A stretch of 5,342 nucleotides of DNA from an uncultured Bacilli bacterium (GTDB lineage Bacteria; Bacillota_I; Bacilli_A; RF39; UBA660), in assembly GCA_944332505.1 (NCBI GenBank), contig CALVKC010000085.1, forward strand, positions 1 through 5,342, given 5' to 3'. A model generated the notes under the pieces. That model had not been told where the DNA came from. It worked only from the letters and a program-made list of their open reading frames with translations, and ran no database searches. Numbering within the stretch: position 1 is the first letter of the stretch; every line of letters starts with the position of its first letter. Shown here piece by piece: positions 1 to 5,342 of the stretch. A program made the position numbers and the translations under genes.

Positions 1-1
1 A

Positions 2-1780
2 TTATCTTATTAATTTAATAATATCAGTTTTTAAATATTTATTTAATGGAATATTAATAATTATATAAAAGTAAAATACTAAAACTAAAATAAATAATAA
101 TATATAAAAAACACTAATAAATAAATTAAAATCATATAATATTAATAAAACTAAACAAATAATTAAATAAAGAATAACTGATATAACTAAAGATATAATA
201 AAGTCTTTAATATATCTTAAAGTCATAAATAAACTTATATCATCTTTACTATAATGAAATAATTGTAAATAACCTATTTCTTTTCTTTGATAAAATAGTT
301 CCATACTAATTTGATTAATTAAGAAAATTAATGTTAATATTAAAACTACTACTACGATTAATAAACTAGTCTGCGTAATACTATTAACATTTGTACTTAT
401 ACTACTAATTTCACTTTCATATTGTGAAAAAGCAAAACTATTAACTACCATACCCTCACTTACTAATTCATTATTATATAAATCTAGTATATACTCTGGC
501 TTTATATTAATCATTATCTTATCATCTTTATCAATATAACCAAATGTTTCAAGTTCGCTACTATACATAAATATCGCTGGCATCATTCCAACAAAATTAT
601 TATATATTTCAATATAACTATAATTAACATTATAAATAAGTGGAAAATTATCAGCATTATTACTAATTATACCAACTATTTTATATTCTTTATCATTAAT
701 ATTTATTGTTGTATTAAGCATTTCTTTTACATTTTTTCCCACTTTATTAGCATAAACATAATTTATTAATACTTCATTATTATTTTTAGGAAATTCCCCT
801 AATTCTATATAATTTTTTAAATTAGTATTTTCATATTCATATAATGGGTATACATTTAAGTTATCATCTTTATAAACATAATTAACATAGTAATCACTAA
901 TATATTTTGAAAAATCATCTAAATATCTTTTTTCTATATCAATTATATTATATGGTACTTCTTTTAATTTTACTTTAATATATTCATTTTTAAACTTTAG
1001 ATTAAAAGAAATTGCTAATAAAGAAGCCAATAAGAAAACAACTGCAAATATATTAAATATTATATTTTGTTTTTTTACTAATTTTAATCCTTTAAATATA
1101 TCTTTTTTACCGATATATTTTTTAATTTTTAATTGACCTTTTTTTACTTCCTTATTTTTTATTATTGTAATTTTACCATAATTAATATTAACAATTACAT
1201 TTGCTATATCATCATATAAATCTTCATGAGTAGAAATAATTACTATTTTATTACTTATATCTATTTTCTCTAAATATTTAACAAAATTTTTAGAATTATC
1301 TTTATCTAAATTAGCACTTGGTTCATCTAAAAGTAATATATTATTATCATTAAGTAATGCTCTTATTAAAGAGACTCTTTCTCTTTCCCCACCACTTATT
1401 TCATATGGATACTTATTAATAATATCTAGTATATTAAATTGCTTACATAATTCTATAATTTTATCCTTATTATTTTCAATTAATAATAAATTATCTAATA
1501 CTGTAATATTTCGATATAATAGACAATTTTGTCTCATATATCCAATACTATTGTGATAATTCATTAAATCATCTTTTTTCATTTTTTTTAAGTCTTGATC
1601 ATTTATATAAATATTTCCACTATATTCAAAATCTAAACCACTAATTAAATTTAATAAAGTTGTTTTACCAGAGCCACTTTTTCCTTTTAAAATATAAATA
1701 TTTCCTGGATTAAAGTCTAAATTTATTTTATCTAACACTTTAAAATCAAATGATTTTTCTAAATTTACAAGCCTTATCAT
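2..1780 (-). CDS. MacB-type ABC transporter, fused ATPase-permease (second of a tandem pair)
   Basis: A 592-residue protein that probably forms half of an ATP-driven envelope complex of the MacB/FtsX superfamily. Visible in the sequence is an N-terminal nucleotide-binding domain (about 1-205) with Walker A GKSGSGKT (33-40), Q-loop Gln84, signature ISGGE (128-132), Walker B ILLLDEP (148-154, catalytic Glu153), D-loop SANLD (155-159) and switch His185. All ATPase residues are present. Membrane helix 1 lies at about 240-259. An external domain without cysteines follows (about 260-470), with MacB-like patches GEFPKNNNEV (328-337) and YKIVGII (366-372). Helices 2-4 lie near 472-491, 525-547 and 553-575. 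The cytoplasmic loop RKEIGYLQLF (499-508) matches the conserved FtsX-family loop. The ATG overlaps the upstream gene's TGA as ATGA, and AAGGA inside that gene's end serves as the ribosome site. The stop TAA lies at the window edge, so the gene is complete. This family exports peptides, antibiotics or lipoproteins, or transmits force across the membrane; the substrate here is unknown. Confidence 0.93.
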   Translation of the reverse strand: MIRLVNLEKSFDFKVLDKINLDFNPGNIYILKGKSGSGKTTLLNLISGLDFEYSGNIYINDQDLKKMKKDDLMNYHNSIGYMRQNCLLYRNITVLDNLLLIENNKDKIIELCKQFNILDIINKYPYEISGGERERVSLIRALLNDNNILLLDEPSANLDKDNSKNFVKYLEKIDISNKIVIISTHEDLYDDIANVIVNINYGKITIIKNKEVKKGQLKIKKYIGKKDIFKGLKLVKKQNIIFNIFAVVFLLASLLAISFNLKFKNEYIKVKLKEVPYNIIDIEKRYLDDFSKYISDYYVNYVYKDDNLNVYPLYEYENTNLKNYIELGEFPKNNNEVLINYVYANKVGKNVKEMLNTTININDKEYKIVGIISNNADNFPLIYNVNYSYIEIYNNFVGMMPAIFMYSSELETFGYIDKDDKIMINIKPEYILDLYNNELVSEGMVVNSFAFSQYESEISSISTNVNSITQTSLLIVVVVLILTLIFLINQISMELFYQRKEIGYLQLFHYSKDDISLFMTLRYIKDFIISLVISVILYLIICLVLLILYDFNLFISVFYILLFILVLVFYFYIIINIPLNKYLKTDIIKLIR

Positions 1781-3657
1781 AATAAATCATCTTCCTTTTT
1801 AACCATATCAATCCAAGAATATTTTTTTAAATTAATATACTCAAATATTGAATAAAATATTGCAAATATTAAAACTACCATAACTATTATTCCTAAATAT
1901 TTATAATCTACCATAAAAAGATCAAAGACACATACATTATAATATATTAATAATTTATTTAATATAACTGATAAAATAATTGATAAAATAAATGCAAATA
2001 TACATAAGATAAAACTCCAAATCAATGTTATTAAAGTATTATTTATAAAAATATTTCTCCAACTATAACCTAAATATTTGTAAGTAGCTAATATATAACT
2101 ATTATATTTACTTGTTATATATTTGGTTTGAAAATAAAACATTAATGCTACCAAAAATGCAAATATAACTAAAGGATAACCATAATATCTAGCTGTCTCA
2201 ACTACTCTAACAAATTTTACAAATCCATAATTCATATTAATTGTAATTATATTAGGATTATTTGTTTTATAGAAACTATATAAATCTTTAACATTATTAA
2301 AATATGCAACTTGATATGCACTTCCTTCTAGTTCATTATAACCCAAAATTCCATCATAACGATATTTTTCAGTATATTTACTATTTAAATATTCTTGTTT
2401 ATTATATTCAATTGATTCAAATAAAGATCTAAAATATACATCATCATTTAAATTTTTAAATATTCCAACTATTCTAAATGTTTCTTTTTTATCTTGCAAT
2501 TTAATTACATAATCTTGACCTATTAATGTTTTTATATCATCTGTTAATGTTTGAGCAAGTTCAACTCCTAATATAATATCAAGTTCATCTTCATAATATG
2601 TTCCATATAACATATAATCATCAGCATTAGGTAGTAAAGATTTATCAAATGGTAATGTTTGAGCTAGAATATTATAATCCACTTGTTCAATCACTCCATC
2701 ACTAATTATTTGACCTGTTACTACATTACTACTATAAGGAAACATATTATATATCACATTATATTCTTCTATTATACTTTCACAATAATCATTAGTATTA
2801 ATATCACATCTATATTTTACAAAATTAATATTATACTTATTTAATAATCCTTGTTCTATTTTTTTATCATAATCAAAACATGCATAAATTATCAATAAAA
2901 TTAAACTAAAAGCAATTATTAAATAAATACTTGATTTCTTTTCTCTTTTTTTATAAGTTAAACTTTTTAACATATATTTAAATAAACTACTTTTTTGTTC
3001 TTTTTCATTTTCTCTATTTATAATAGTCTTATTTTTTATAGTCTTGCTTTTTAAATTATTAAAATCTATTACTTCATCTGCAACTGATAAAAAATCACTA
3101 TCATGAGTAGCACATATTATTAAACAATGTTCTTTTAATTTATTTAATAAATCAATTATTTTCTTACTATTATTATAATCTAAATTAGCTGTTGGTTCAT
3201 CTAACAAAATTATTTTTTTATTTTGTAATAACGCCATTATAATAGCAATTCTCTGCCGTTCTCCACCCGACAATTCATTAGGATAACTTTTTATTTTTTC
3301 ACTAACTTCAAAATCTTTTAAATATTTATTTATTTTAGCTATATCATTACTACATAATTTTAAATTATCTAATACCGTTAAATAATTAATAAAATATGTA
3401 TTTTGAGTAATATAGGCTATTAAATTATTATTGCTATTAACTGCTTCTTTATATTTAGTATTATTTATATTAATTGTTCCTTTATCATAACTTATTGCTC
3501 CTGATATTAAATTTAATAAAGTAGTTTTACCAGAGCCACTTCTTCCAAATAATACATATAATCCATTTTCTAAAAAATCATAAGAAAAATCTTTTATTAC
3601 ATAATCAGCATCATATTTTTTACTAACTTTATCCAAACTTACTATTACTTTATTCAT
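1777..3657 (-). CDS. MacB-type ABC transporter, fused ATPase-permease (first of a tandem pair)
   Basis: A 626-residue paralogue-like partner of the downstream ABC protein with the same domain order. The nucleotide-binding domain carries Walker A GRSGSGKT (38-45), Q-loop Gln85, signature LSGGERQR (129-136), Walker B IILLDEP (149-155, catalytic Glu154), D-loop TANLD (156-160) and His185, so the ATPase looks intact. A charged Lys/Glu-rich linker (about 203-243) leads to helix 1 (about 244-261). The external domain (about 262-492) has the MacB-like patch FRIVGIF (394-400) and a close cysteine pair, Cys284 and Cys292. Helices 2-4 lie near 493-511, 541-566 and 587-608, with a YLGYSWRNIF loop (528-537) at the FtsX-family position. 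The start is the only in-frame ATG, because a stop codon lies two codons upstream. Its best ribosome site (AAAGG) is unusually far away, 20 bases. The gene follows the anchored-protein gene by 38 bases and overlaps the next ABC gene by 4. The substrate is not recognisable. Confidence 0.93.
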   Translation of the reverse strand: MNKVIVSLDKVSKKYDADYVIKDFSYDFLENGLYVLFGRSGSGKTTLLNLISGAISYDKGTININNTKYKEAVNSNNNLIAYITQNTYFINYLTVLDNLKLCSNDIAKINKYLKDFEVSEKIKSYPNELSGGERQRIAIIMALLQNKKIILLDEPTANLDYNNSKKIIDLLNKLKEHCLIICATHDSDFLSVADEVIDFNNLKSKTIKNKTIINRENEKEQKSSLFKYMLKSLTYKKREKKSSIYLIIAFSLILLIIYACFDYDKKIEQGLLNKYNINFVKYRCDINTNDYCESIIEEYNVIYNMFPYSSNVVTGQIISDGVIEQVDYNILAQTLPFDKSLLPNADDYMLYGTYYEDELDIILGVELAQTLTDDIKTLIGQDYVIKLQDKKETFRIVGIFKNLNDDVYFRSLFESIEYNKQEYLNSKYTEKYRYDGILGYNELEGSAYQVAYFNNVKDLYSFYKTNNPNIITINMNYGFVKFVRVVETARYYGYPLVIFAFLVALMFYFQTKYITSKYNSYILATYKYLGYSWRNIFINNTLITLIWSFILCIFAFILSIILSVILNKLLIYYNVCVFDLFMVDYKYLGIIVMVVLIFAIFYSIFEYINLKKYSWIDMVKKEDDLL

Positions 3658-3663
3658 GTTTTA

Positions 3664-3681
3664 TTTCTAATTTCTAACCTT
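3664..3681 (-). promoter_or_regulatory. Distant ribosome-binding site with a 7-base tandem repeat, upstream of the first ABC gene
   Basis: On the minus strand AAAGG (GG at 3679-3678) is the only Shine-Dalgarno-like element before the ATG at 3657. It is separated from that ATG by 20 bases instead of the usual 5-10. Two adjacent copies of TTAGAAA (3677-3671 and 3670-3664) fill part of this spacer. Removing one copy would leave 13 bases. Initiation may therefore be weak or depend on ribosomes arriving from the anchored-protein gene, whose stop is 38 bases upstream. Confidence 0.5.
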
Positions 3682-3695
3682 TCATATAAATTTTA

Positions 3696-4577
3696 TTAAT
3701 CATCAAATGTTTCGATTATATCAAATAATCGATTGTATACATCTTTATTTAAATCAAATTCATCTCTTATATTCACTTCTTGATTTTCTACAATATATTC
3801 TTCTATTTCTTGGAAGTTCTTATATATTTCTTTTTGTTCATTAGATGCTTTCTTATTTTCTACTAATTCACTTAAATATGTTCCATCATTATATAATAAA
3901 TCTATTCTAATAGCTCCAATACCTCTTCTTAAATGCATTACACCTATATTATATTTATATCCATCTTTTTCTTCATCACTTTGTATACTACATCCTTTTA
4001 TACTAAATTTTGATATTGTTTTATCAAAATTACTATTATAAGTTTTATTAAATAAATCTACTATTAAACCTTTATCTAAATTGTATAATTTTAATTCATC
4101 TAAATCTTTAATAGTAATTTCTTTTTTAAATTGTTTTTGATCAAAATAATTATCTATTAAAAGTACTTCTTCTTCTTCAGTAACACCATTTGTACTTTTA
4201 TCAGATATTGCTAAAGATGGATATTGATTATTATTTCCAATATTTTCATAACCTTCAATATCTTTAAATTTTGCATATTTTAAATTACAACCAGTAAAAA
4301 AATTTTGGGTATTTTCTCCATCATCAAATGAATTAATTAAAAATTGATAGTACCAAGCATTATCACCTTCAACAACTGCTATTTTTTCAGCATATTTTTC
4401 ATAAGCTTCAGGATCAAATATCCCTTCGTTATTATCAATTACTTCATTATTATTTTGATTATTATTATCATTATTATTATTATTTTGATTACTATCTTTT
4501 TTAATTACAAACCAAATTGTTAATCCTCCAGCAATAATAAGGATTACAAAACCCATTATAATATAATTTCTTTTCAT
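3696..4577 (-). CDS. Membrane-anchored extracytoplasmic protein with Asn-rich linker, unknown family
   Basis: I do not recognise the family. The 293-residue protein begins MKRNYIIMGF and has one N-terminal membrane helix (about 5-25), followed by Lys-Lys. It lacks a lipobox cysteine or an obvious cleavage site, so it is probably a signal anchor with the rest outside. Residues 30-44 are almost all Asn with Gln and Asp, a flexible spacer. The remainder (about 50-293) is acidic and soluble-looking, with two cysteines (Cys97 and Cys196), each preceded by Gly, that could pair. The C-terminal part is rich in Glu and predicted helix. The ATG at 4577 is chosen because AAGGG lies 8 bases upstream. A GTG three codons earlier would sit inside that ribosome site. 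It is the first gene of an apparent operon with the two ABC proteins. That suggests an external adaptor, substrate-binding or sensory partner, but this is inferred from position only. It shows no lipoyl/hairpin features of HlyD-type adaptors that I can see. Confidence 0.85.
   Translation of the reverse strand: MKRNYIIMGFVILIIAGGLTIWFVIKKDSNQNNNNNDNNNQNNNEVIDNNEGIFDPEAYEKYAEKIAVVEGDNAWYYQFLINSFDDGENTQNFFTGCNLKYAKFKDIEGYENIGNNNQYPSLAISDKSTNGVTEEEEVLLIDNYFDQKQFKKEITIKDLDELKLYNLDKGLIVDLFNKTYNSNFDKTISKFSIKGCSIQSDEEKDGYKYNIGVMHLRRGIGAIRIDLLYNDGTYLSELVENKKASNEQKEIYKNFQEIEEYIVENQEVNIRDEFDLNKDVYNRLFDIIETFDD
4446..4490 (-). repeat. Imperfect AAT trinucleotide tract encoding poly-Asn linker
   Basis: Fifteen consecutive codons read on the minus strand are AAT, interrupted by two CAA and one GAT. 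They give N-Q-N5-D-N3-Q-N3 just after the membrane helix of the anchored protein. Tracts of this kind can gain or lose whole codons by slippage without shifting the frame, so linker length may vary between strains. The tract could also simply reflect A+T-driven codon drift in a disordered spacer. Confidence 0.8.
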
Positions 4578-4604
4578 AAACACCACCCTTATAACTAAAC
4601 TGTA

Positions 4605-4658
4605 ACATTAAAATCTATTTAAGTAAAGCAAATAAAATAAAGTTTACAATTTTAATGT
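4605..4658. repeat. 10-bp inverted repeat flanking the promoter region
   Basis: ACATTAAAAT at 4605-4614 is repeated in perfect inverted form (ATTTTAATGT) at 4649-4658, with 34 bases between the arms. The right arm overlaps the TTGACA -35 element, and the left arm lies in the leader before the ribosome site. The centres are 44 bases apart, about four helical turns, which would suit a pair of operator half-sites. The arms are A+T-rich, so chance is a serious alternative. Confidence 0.35.
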
Positions 4659-4661
4659 CAA
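4634..4661 (-). promoter_or_regulatory. Probable sigma-A-type promoter of the anchored protein/ABC operon
   Basis: On the minus strand a perfect -35 consensus TTGACA (4661-4656) is followed after 16 bases by TATTTT (4639-4634), a 4/6 match to TATAAT. It lies between the terminator of the preceding gene and the ribosome site of the anchored-protein gene, the position expected for an operon promoter. Transcription would start near 4627 and leave a leader of about 50 bases. The weak -10 in such A+T-rich DNA makes the exact -10 uncertain. A second weaker pair, TTTACT and TACAGT with 17-base spacing, lies closer to the gene. Confidence 0.5.
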
Positions 4662-4686
4662 GCATTTTAAAATAAATTTTATAAAC

Positions 4687-4713
4687 AAAAAATGTAGATT
4701 ACTCTACACTTTT
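4687..4713 (-). terminator. Intrinsic terminator with the stop codon in its loop
   Basis: Read on the minus strand, TGTAGA, the 4-base loop GTAA and TCTACA form a 6-bp stem. One G-T wobble and four A-T pairs extend it, and a run of six T follows (complement of 4687-4692). The TAA stop of the small anchored-protein gene lies within the loop (4701-4699). It should end the receiver/anchored-protein transcript and separate it from the ABC operon. The stem has few G-C pairs, which is normal for this base composition. On the plus strand only four T follow, and no gene points that way. Confidence 0.75.
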
Positions 4714-5154
4714 AATTAATTCAGATAATTTATCTTGATCATAAGATATTCTATATTCTTTATCTTTATAAGTAATTACATTGCTTACTAAAGAAATAAT
4801 AGTTTTATCATCTTTATCTAAAAATTCTAATGAATCAAAAGATACTCCATCATCAGTATACACTTCATAATTACTTTTTTTACTAATTTTAGAATTAATA
4901 ATTATATTGATAATATCTTCTACTACTTCTTCATTAGTAATATATATTATTTTATCACTACTTTCTTCATCTTCAATATTACTAACAATAGGTACTACCT
5001 TAACAATATTTGTATCTTTAACATCTTCTTTAATATTATCAAAAACTATTTTTAAATCTTTAGCTTCTATACTTTTACTTACAATATATAAAATTATAAA
5101 ACCTATAAATAATAATATTATTATAATAATAAATCTTTTTTGCCTTTTATCCAT
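4699..5154 (-). CDS. Small membrane-anchored extracytoplasmic protein, unknown family
   Basis: I do not recognise this 151-residue protein. A short basic N-terminus (MDKRQKRF) precedes one very hydrophobic Ile/Leu helix (about 8-25) with no lipobox, so it is probably an uncleaved anchor with residues 28-151 outside. The external part is acidic and lacks cysteine and tryptophan. It has alternating hydrophobic strands and a helix around 74-88. The C-terminal section reads as strand pairs with a YKDKEYRI turn (129-136) and a last helix (140-150). That shape resembles many small uncharacterised Firmicutes envelope domains. The ATG at 5154 is supported by AGGTG 5 bases upstream. It starts 8 bases after the stop of the receiver-domain gene, so the two are probably co-transcribed. 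An intrinsic terminator overlaps its end. A partner or sensor role with the receiver is possible but unproven. Confidence 0.85.
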   Translation of the reverse strand: MDKRQKRFIIIIILLFIGFIILYIVSKSIEAKDLKIVFDNIKEDVKDTNIVKVVPIVSNIEDEESSDKIIYITNEEVVEDIINIIINSKISKKSNYEVYTDDGVSFDSLEFLDKDDKTIISLVSNVITYKDKEYRISYDQDKLSELIKSVE

Positions 5155-5165
5155 AATAACACCTA
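5155..5165 (-). promoter_or_regulatory. Ribosome-binding site overlapping the receiver gene's stop codon
   Basis: On the minus strand the stop TAG (5165-5163) runs straight into AGGTG, so the final AG of the stop is also the start of the Shine-Dalgarno sequence. The ATG follows 5 bases after it. The layout supports co-translation of the receiver protein and the small anchored protein and fixes the start at 5154. Confidence 0.65.
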
Positions 5166-5342
5166 TAAAATATTATTTAATGTTTTTTCTAATATTTTCT
5201 TAACATCTCTTTCATTAAATGGTTTAAGTAAAATATCTATAATAGGATATTTATATGCTTTTTCAATAGATTCCTTATCATCTACTCCTGTAATTATAGA
5301 AGTTGGATATTTTTTAAATAAATCATTACTTTTAAAATAATC
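5163..5342 (-). CDS. Response-regulator receiver (REC) domain, C-terminal part; 5' end outside window
   Basis: A 59-residue open C-terminus that continues beyond the window edge. It reads as the second half of a CheY-like receiver domain: a strand PTSIITG (13-19) with the conserved Thr18, a helix (about 23-31), a strand IIDILLKPF (34-42) with the conserved Lys40-Pro41, and a last helix (43-58) before TAG. The Thr-to-Lys spacing of 22 residues equals CheY Thr87-Lys109. The phospho-acceptor Asp would lie in the missing part. The position of CheY Tyr106 is Ile37, so the usual aromatic switch residue is absent. The protein ends right after the final receiver helix. The domain is therefore either free-standing (CheY/Spo0F-like) or the C-terminal receiver of a larger protein, with no DNA-binding domain after it. 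The stop overlaps the ribosome site of the next gene, suggesting one operon. Confidence 0.8.
   Translation of the reverse strand, partial: DYFKSNDLFKKYPTSIITGVDDKESIEKAYKYPIIDILLKPFNERDVKKILEKTLNNIL

Noticed and set aside
1775..1780. Possible TGA-as-tryptophan code (Mycoplasma type)
   Set aside because: All five Trp codons in the genes are TGG and no internal TGA occurs. The one TGA, ending the first ABC gene, is followed at once by an in-frame TAA, so on its own it is not decisive.
3674..3685. Tiny three-codon frame (ATG AAA GGT TAG) between the anchored-protein and ABC genes
   Set aside because: It is too short to judge. It uses the AAAGG of the ribosome site and has no site of its own.
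4578..4586. Upstream GTG start for the anchored protein (three more residues)
   Set aside because: The GTG overlaps the AAGGG/GGTG ribosome site itself and would have none of its own. The ATG at 4577 has ideal spacing.
4623..4647. Weak hairpin GTAAA/TTTAC in the leader/promoter region
   Set aside because: A 5-bp A+T-rich stem with a 15-base loop is expected by chance at this composition. There is no riboswitch or attenuator pattern.
4907..5203. Plus-strand open frame of 98 codons, rich in Ile/Leu/Ser
   Set aside because: It is antisense to the small anchored-protein gene, which has a clear ribosome site, anchor and terminator. Its hydrophobic composition is what the complement of A+T-rich Lys/Asp/Glu codons gives.
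5140..5340. Plus-strand open frame of 66 codons at the right edge
   Set aside because: It is antisense to the receiver-domain fragment, whose Thr/Lys-Pro motif at CheY spacing is far stronger evidence. No ribosome site was seen.
1..5342. tRNA/rRNA genes, CRISPR arrays, insertion sequences, attachment sites
   Set aside because: No regularly spaced repeats, transposase motifs or G+C-rich structured stretches typical of stable RNAs were seen. Nearly all bases are accounted for by the coding genes.

Overview
This is a very A+T-rich window (about four-fifths A+T by eye) from a low-GC Gram-positive-type bacterium, most likely a host-associated Bacilli or Mycoplasmatota-like lineage. The signs are the composition, Lys/Asn/Ile/Tyr-rich proteins, AGA as the arginine codon where I checked, and Shine-Dalgarno sites of the AGG/GGTG type. 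All five Trp codons are TGG and no gene has an internal TGA. That favours the standard bacterial code over the Mycoplasma code.

Everything credible is on the minus strand, so the transcription order is right to left. The first unit is at the right edge. It starts with the C-terminal half of a response-regulator receiver (REC) domain (5163-5342, cut by the window edge). Eight bases later comes a small membrane-anchored extracytoplasmic protein (4699-5154). The unit closes with an intrinsic terminator whose loop holds that gene's stop codon. The receiver fragment is a real gene end despite its short visible length.

The second unit starts from a promoter-like TTGACA element near 4661. It encodes a membrane-anchored extracytoplasmic protein with an Asn-rich linker (3696-4577), then two MacB-architecture ABC proteins (1777-3657 and 2-1780). 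Each ABC protein has an N-terminal ATPase domain, one membrane helix, a 200-230 residue external domain and three more helices. The two ABC genes overlap by 4 bases (ATGA). This points to translational coupling and a probable heterodimeric transporter or mechanotransmission complex of the MacB/FtsX superfamily.

The working model is a cell-envelope system. The two ABC proteins form the ATP-driven complex. The anchored protein would be an external partner at the position where an adaptor is often encoded. The neighbouring receiver/anchored-protein unit may belong to signalling, but the terminator separates it and no functional link is shown. The substrate cannot be read from the sequence. No RNA genes, mobile elements or CRISPR arrays were seen, and no gene-free stretch exceeds about 120 bases.
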